Source: Bacteroidota bacterium (lineage in GTDB: Bacteria > Bacteroidota > Bacteroidia > Flavobacteriales > Flavobacteriaceae). Taken from it: a DNA stretch of 6,444 bases. Numbering within the stretch: position 1 is the stretch's first letter; each line of letters begins with the position of its first letter. The DNA is taken from positions 1-6,444 of the forward strand of contig JAJRSY010000166.1 of the NCBI GenBank assembly GCA_024278565.1. Direction: 5' to 3'. The translations under genes and the position numbers were made by a program. Shown piece after piece: positions 4,866 to 6,444 of the stretch. The notes below the pieces were generated by a model, which had not been told where the DNA came from, searched no databases, and saw nothing but the letters and a program-made list of their open reading frames with translations.

Positions 4866-6257
4866 ATGGGTCGGAATATAACTATCTATATAATTTACAC
4901 CTCAGAGGATAACGACGTAAGGCTTCAACTATCACGTCATCTAGAAACTTTAGAAGAGTCCCATAATTTAACGATTTGGCACGATGATCCAATTTCTTCG
5001 GGACAACAATGGAAACCTCAAAATGAATCACATTTCAATCAAGCCGATGTATTCCTTCTTTTAGTAAGTGATGCTTTCATGCATTCTGAATTTATCAAGC
5101 AGCTTGAGTTTAAAATGGTCATTGACCGGTATAGGGCAGGTGAGTCTACGGTAATTCCCATATTACTAAATAATTGCCCTTGGGATATTGATTTTAATTC
5201 AGACGACTACAATTTCAGCTTCAAAGAACTGCATGTTTTACCGGAAGGAAGAAAACCACTAAGTGATTGGGATTCACCAGATCAGGCGTACAACCAGATT
5301 GCTGCCCACATAAAAAAAGTAGTTGCTCCTACTAGTGAAGACCCCACTAAAGAAGAATCCAATATAAAACCAGAAGAAAAGGCTACGAATACCGAAAAAG
5401 AGGCTCAGATAGCGATACATTTTTCTGAAGAAGAGGCCAAGGCCAAAATAAGAGTAGAAGAGGAGAAAAAGATTCAAAAAGAAGCTGAAGCAGCGGCCCA
5501 TCGAAAGGCCACGAAAGAGAAAAGATTAAAGGGAGAAGCCGAAGCCAAAAGAAGGGCTGAAGAAGAGAACAGACTTAGAGAAGAGGAGATATCGAAGCGC
5601 GAGACCGAAGCAGCTCAACAAGCAAAAATTGCCGCTGAAGCCAATCAAAAAATTAAAGAAACCCCTCAAAAAGAAAACACAACTACGAAAAAAAGAATAC
5701 GCGTAGGGTTGTTAACGGTAGTACTTGCAACTGCTGCTATATGGGCTTTTTCACATTTTGGCACTACTAAGTCCAAGAAAGAATCGACCCCTATTATAGC
5801 AACTGACACCCTAGTTGTAAAAGATTCCGTTACTTCAAAAAAATCTAAAATTGAACCACCAAAAAAGGAAGTCCCGGTTTCAAAACCAACTATTGGAGAC
5901 ACCTTTGACGGGGGCTTTGTTTTCGAAATTGACCCTTTGGGCAAAACAGGTAAAATAGCCCATATCGATGACGCTGGCCCCATGACATGGACCGATGCAA
6001 TGAAAATTCACGAGCAATTAGGTGAAGGATGGAGATTGCCAACTTTCAATGAACTACGAATAATGCACCAGACTATAGGACAGGGCGCAACGAATAAAGG
6101 TGAATTTTCCGATGAACTGTATTGGAGTGCCACTGTTTATGATGAATACCAGGCACGACTTATACATTTTCGAGAGGGCAATACATTGTATCACTACAAT
6201 AAAAATGCAGCACACCGAAAATTTCGAGTTAGGGCCATTCGAGATTTTAGCCGATAA
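4866..6257 (+). CDS. TIR domain, coiled-coil, single-pass membrane protein with DUF1566-like C-terminus
   Basis: 463 residues. Residues 4-150 form a TIR_2-like domain: IYIIYTSEDND at the first strand, TIWHDDPISSGQQW, FLLLVSDAFMHSEFIKQLE and TVIPILLNNCPWD. Glu81 is the best candidate for the catalytic Glu of TIR NAD+ hydrolases. Residues 186-266 are an Ala/Glu/Lys/Arg-rich stretch expected to form a long coiled coil or single charged helix. KKRIR precedes a membrane helix at 279-298, which predicts the TIR side inside the cell. A Ser/Lys/Pro-rich linker (300-343) leads to residues 345-461, which match DUF1566/Lcl-C (C-type-lectin-like fold) with GWRLPTFNEL, YWSATV and FRVRAIRDF. ATG 4866 is the first start after an in-frame TAA at 4851. 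Bacterial TIR proteins often act in anti-phage defence by destroying NAD+ or making signal nucleotides; a sensor/effector role here is inferred. Base composition is closer to the TA region than to the redox genes. Confidence 0.82.
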   Translation: MGRNITIYIIYTSEDNDVRLQLSRHLETLEESHNLTIWHDDPISSGQQWKPQNESHFNQADVFLLLVSDAFMHSEFIKQLEFKMVIDRYRAGESTVIPILLNNCPWDIDFNSDDYNFSFKELHVLPEGRKPLSDWDSPDQAYNQIAAHIKKVVAPTSEDPTKEESNIKPEEKATNTEKEAQIAIHFSEEEAKAKIRVEEEKKIQKEAEAAAHRKATKEKRLKGEAEAKRRAEEENRLREEEISKRETEAAQQAKIAAEANQKIKETPQKENTTTKKRIRVGLLTVVLATAAIWAFSHFGTTKSKKESTPIIATDTLVVKDSVTSKKSKIEPPKKEVPVSKPTIGDTFDGGFVFEIDPLGKTGKIAHIDDAGPMTWTDAMKIHEQLGEGWRLPTFNELRIMHQTIGQGATNKGEFSDELYWSATVYDEYQARLIHFREGNTLYHYNKNAAHRKFRVRAIRDFSR

Positions 6258-6312
6258 CTGGTAGGATTATCTAGCTCAACAAGGTTTTTTAGGGCTGTCT
6301 CGCCGTAAATTT

Positions 6313-6339
6313 CCCTGCGCCAAGAGCGCAGGGCGTTTT
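6313..6339 (+). terminator. Terminator-like hairpin after the TIR gene
   Basis: CCCTGCGC (6313-6320) pairs perfectly with GCGCAGGG (6326-6333) around CAAGA, followed by CGTTTTC. On the plus strand this is a plausible intrinsic terminator 55 bases after the TIR stop. It also lies 25 bases beyond the stop of the minus-strand gene at the window edge, so it could serve that gene instead, or be the subterminal hairpin of an insertion sequence. Confidence 0.55.
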
Positions 6340-6341
6340 CT

Positions 6342-6358
6342 TCAATGCTGTGCATTGA
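6342..6358. repeat. Perfect 7-base inverted repeat next to the minus-strand gene
   Basis: TCAATGC (6342-6348) and GCATTGA (6352-6358) pair around TGT, immediately beyond the minus-strand stop codon (6359-6361). Together with the stem at 6313-6333 this gives two successive hairpins 3' of the putative transposase gene, as expected near the right end of IS200/IS605-type elements. Confidence 0.4.
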
Positions 6359-6444
6359 TCATGTATCGAACAACCTGAGCTGTTTTACATCATTCGCCCT
6401 TCCCTGATTTTCGATATACTTCTCGATTATTCTTCTGTCACCCC
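6359..6444 (-). CDS. Partial gene, C-terminus resembling IS200/IS605-type TnpA transposase
   Basis: Read on the minus strand from the window edge, 27 codons end at TGA (6361-6359). The peptide contains RRIIEKYIENQG and ends QLRLFDT. The pattern of a helix with YIENQ followed by a short tail ending in LxLF is typical of the C-terminus of IS200/IS605-family Y1 transposases. Those enzymes are small HUH single-strand transposases that recognise hairpins at the element ends, and two hairpins lie directly downstream here. The conserved HUH motif and catalytic Tyr would be outside the window. The 5' part is missing because of the window boundary, not a visible truncation. With only 27 residues the call is tentative; another small gene is possible. 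Confidence 0.42.
   Translation of the reverse strand, partial: GDRRIIEKYIENQGRANDVKQLRLFDT

Noticed and set aside
5666..5983. Minus-strand open frame of 105 codons opposite the TIR gene
   Set aside because: It lies antisense to the membrane helix and linker of a well-supported protein and has no recognisable domain.
1..6444. CRISPR array, tRNA or rRNA
   Set aside because: No regularly spaced direct repeats and no cloverleaf or rRNA-like sequence was seen; the palindromic repeats are irregular in spacing and orientation.

Overview
The window looks like chromosomal DNA from a marine-type member of the Flavobacteriaceae (Bacteroidota). Four things suggest this: no Shine-Dalgarno-like leaders before the start codons (A/T-rich leaders instead), a perfect Bacteroidota -7 promoter box (TAnnTTTG) before the small gene at 4002, GC-rich 'CCTGCC...GGCAGG' hairpin repeats between genes, and protein sequences with a flavobacterial flavour. 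The genus cannot be fixed from the sequence alone.

Layout. Positions 1-915 hold no convincing gene. They carry a dense set of hairpins: a symmetric terminator-like stem (171-207), two related stems (211-223, 351-375), several REP-like GC palindromes (301-347, 639-698), and two inverted copies of a repeat at 428-466 and 723-760. Next come two same-strand genes that look like a redox pair. One (916-2268) is an NAD(P)/FAD-dependent oxidoreductase. The other (2351-3931) is a multi-spanning membrane polyferredoxin of the NapH/NosR/CcoG type with two C-terminal [4Fe-4S] motifs. An 82-base gap containing another REP-like hairpin separates them. The likely scheme, by inference, is that the flavoprotein draws electrons from NAD(P)H and the membrane protein passes them to or from an unidentified partner.

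The right half looks accessory. A type II toxin-antitoxin operon (antitoxin 4002-4241) has its own candidate promoter. Its RelE/ParE-like toxin (4235-4534) keeps a full-length, same-frame reading frame broken by one TAA at codon 37, so it appears dead or read through. After about 330 bases of hairpin-rich non-coding DNA comes a 463-residue protein (4866-6257) with a rare-looking layout: N-terminal TIR domain, long charged coiled coil, one membrane helix, and a C-terminal DUF1566/Lcl-C-like domain predicted outside the membrane. This is the strongest candidate for an undescribed system, a membrane-tethered TIR sensor/effector. The window ends with hairpins and the C-terminal 27 codons of a minus-strand gene that resembles an IS200/IS605-type TnpA transposase.

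Taken together, a metabolic gene pair lies next to a small mobile or defence-flavoured stretch (decayed TA module, TIR protein, insertion-sequence end). All functional links in the accessory part are inferred from domain content and position.
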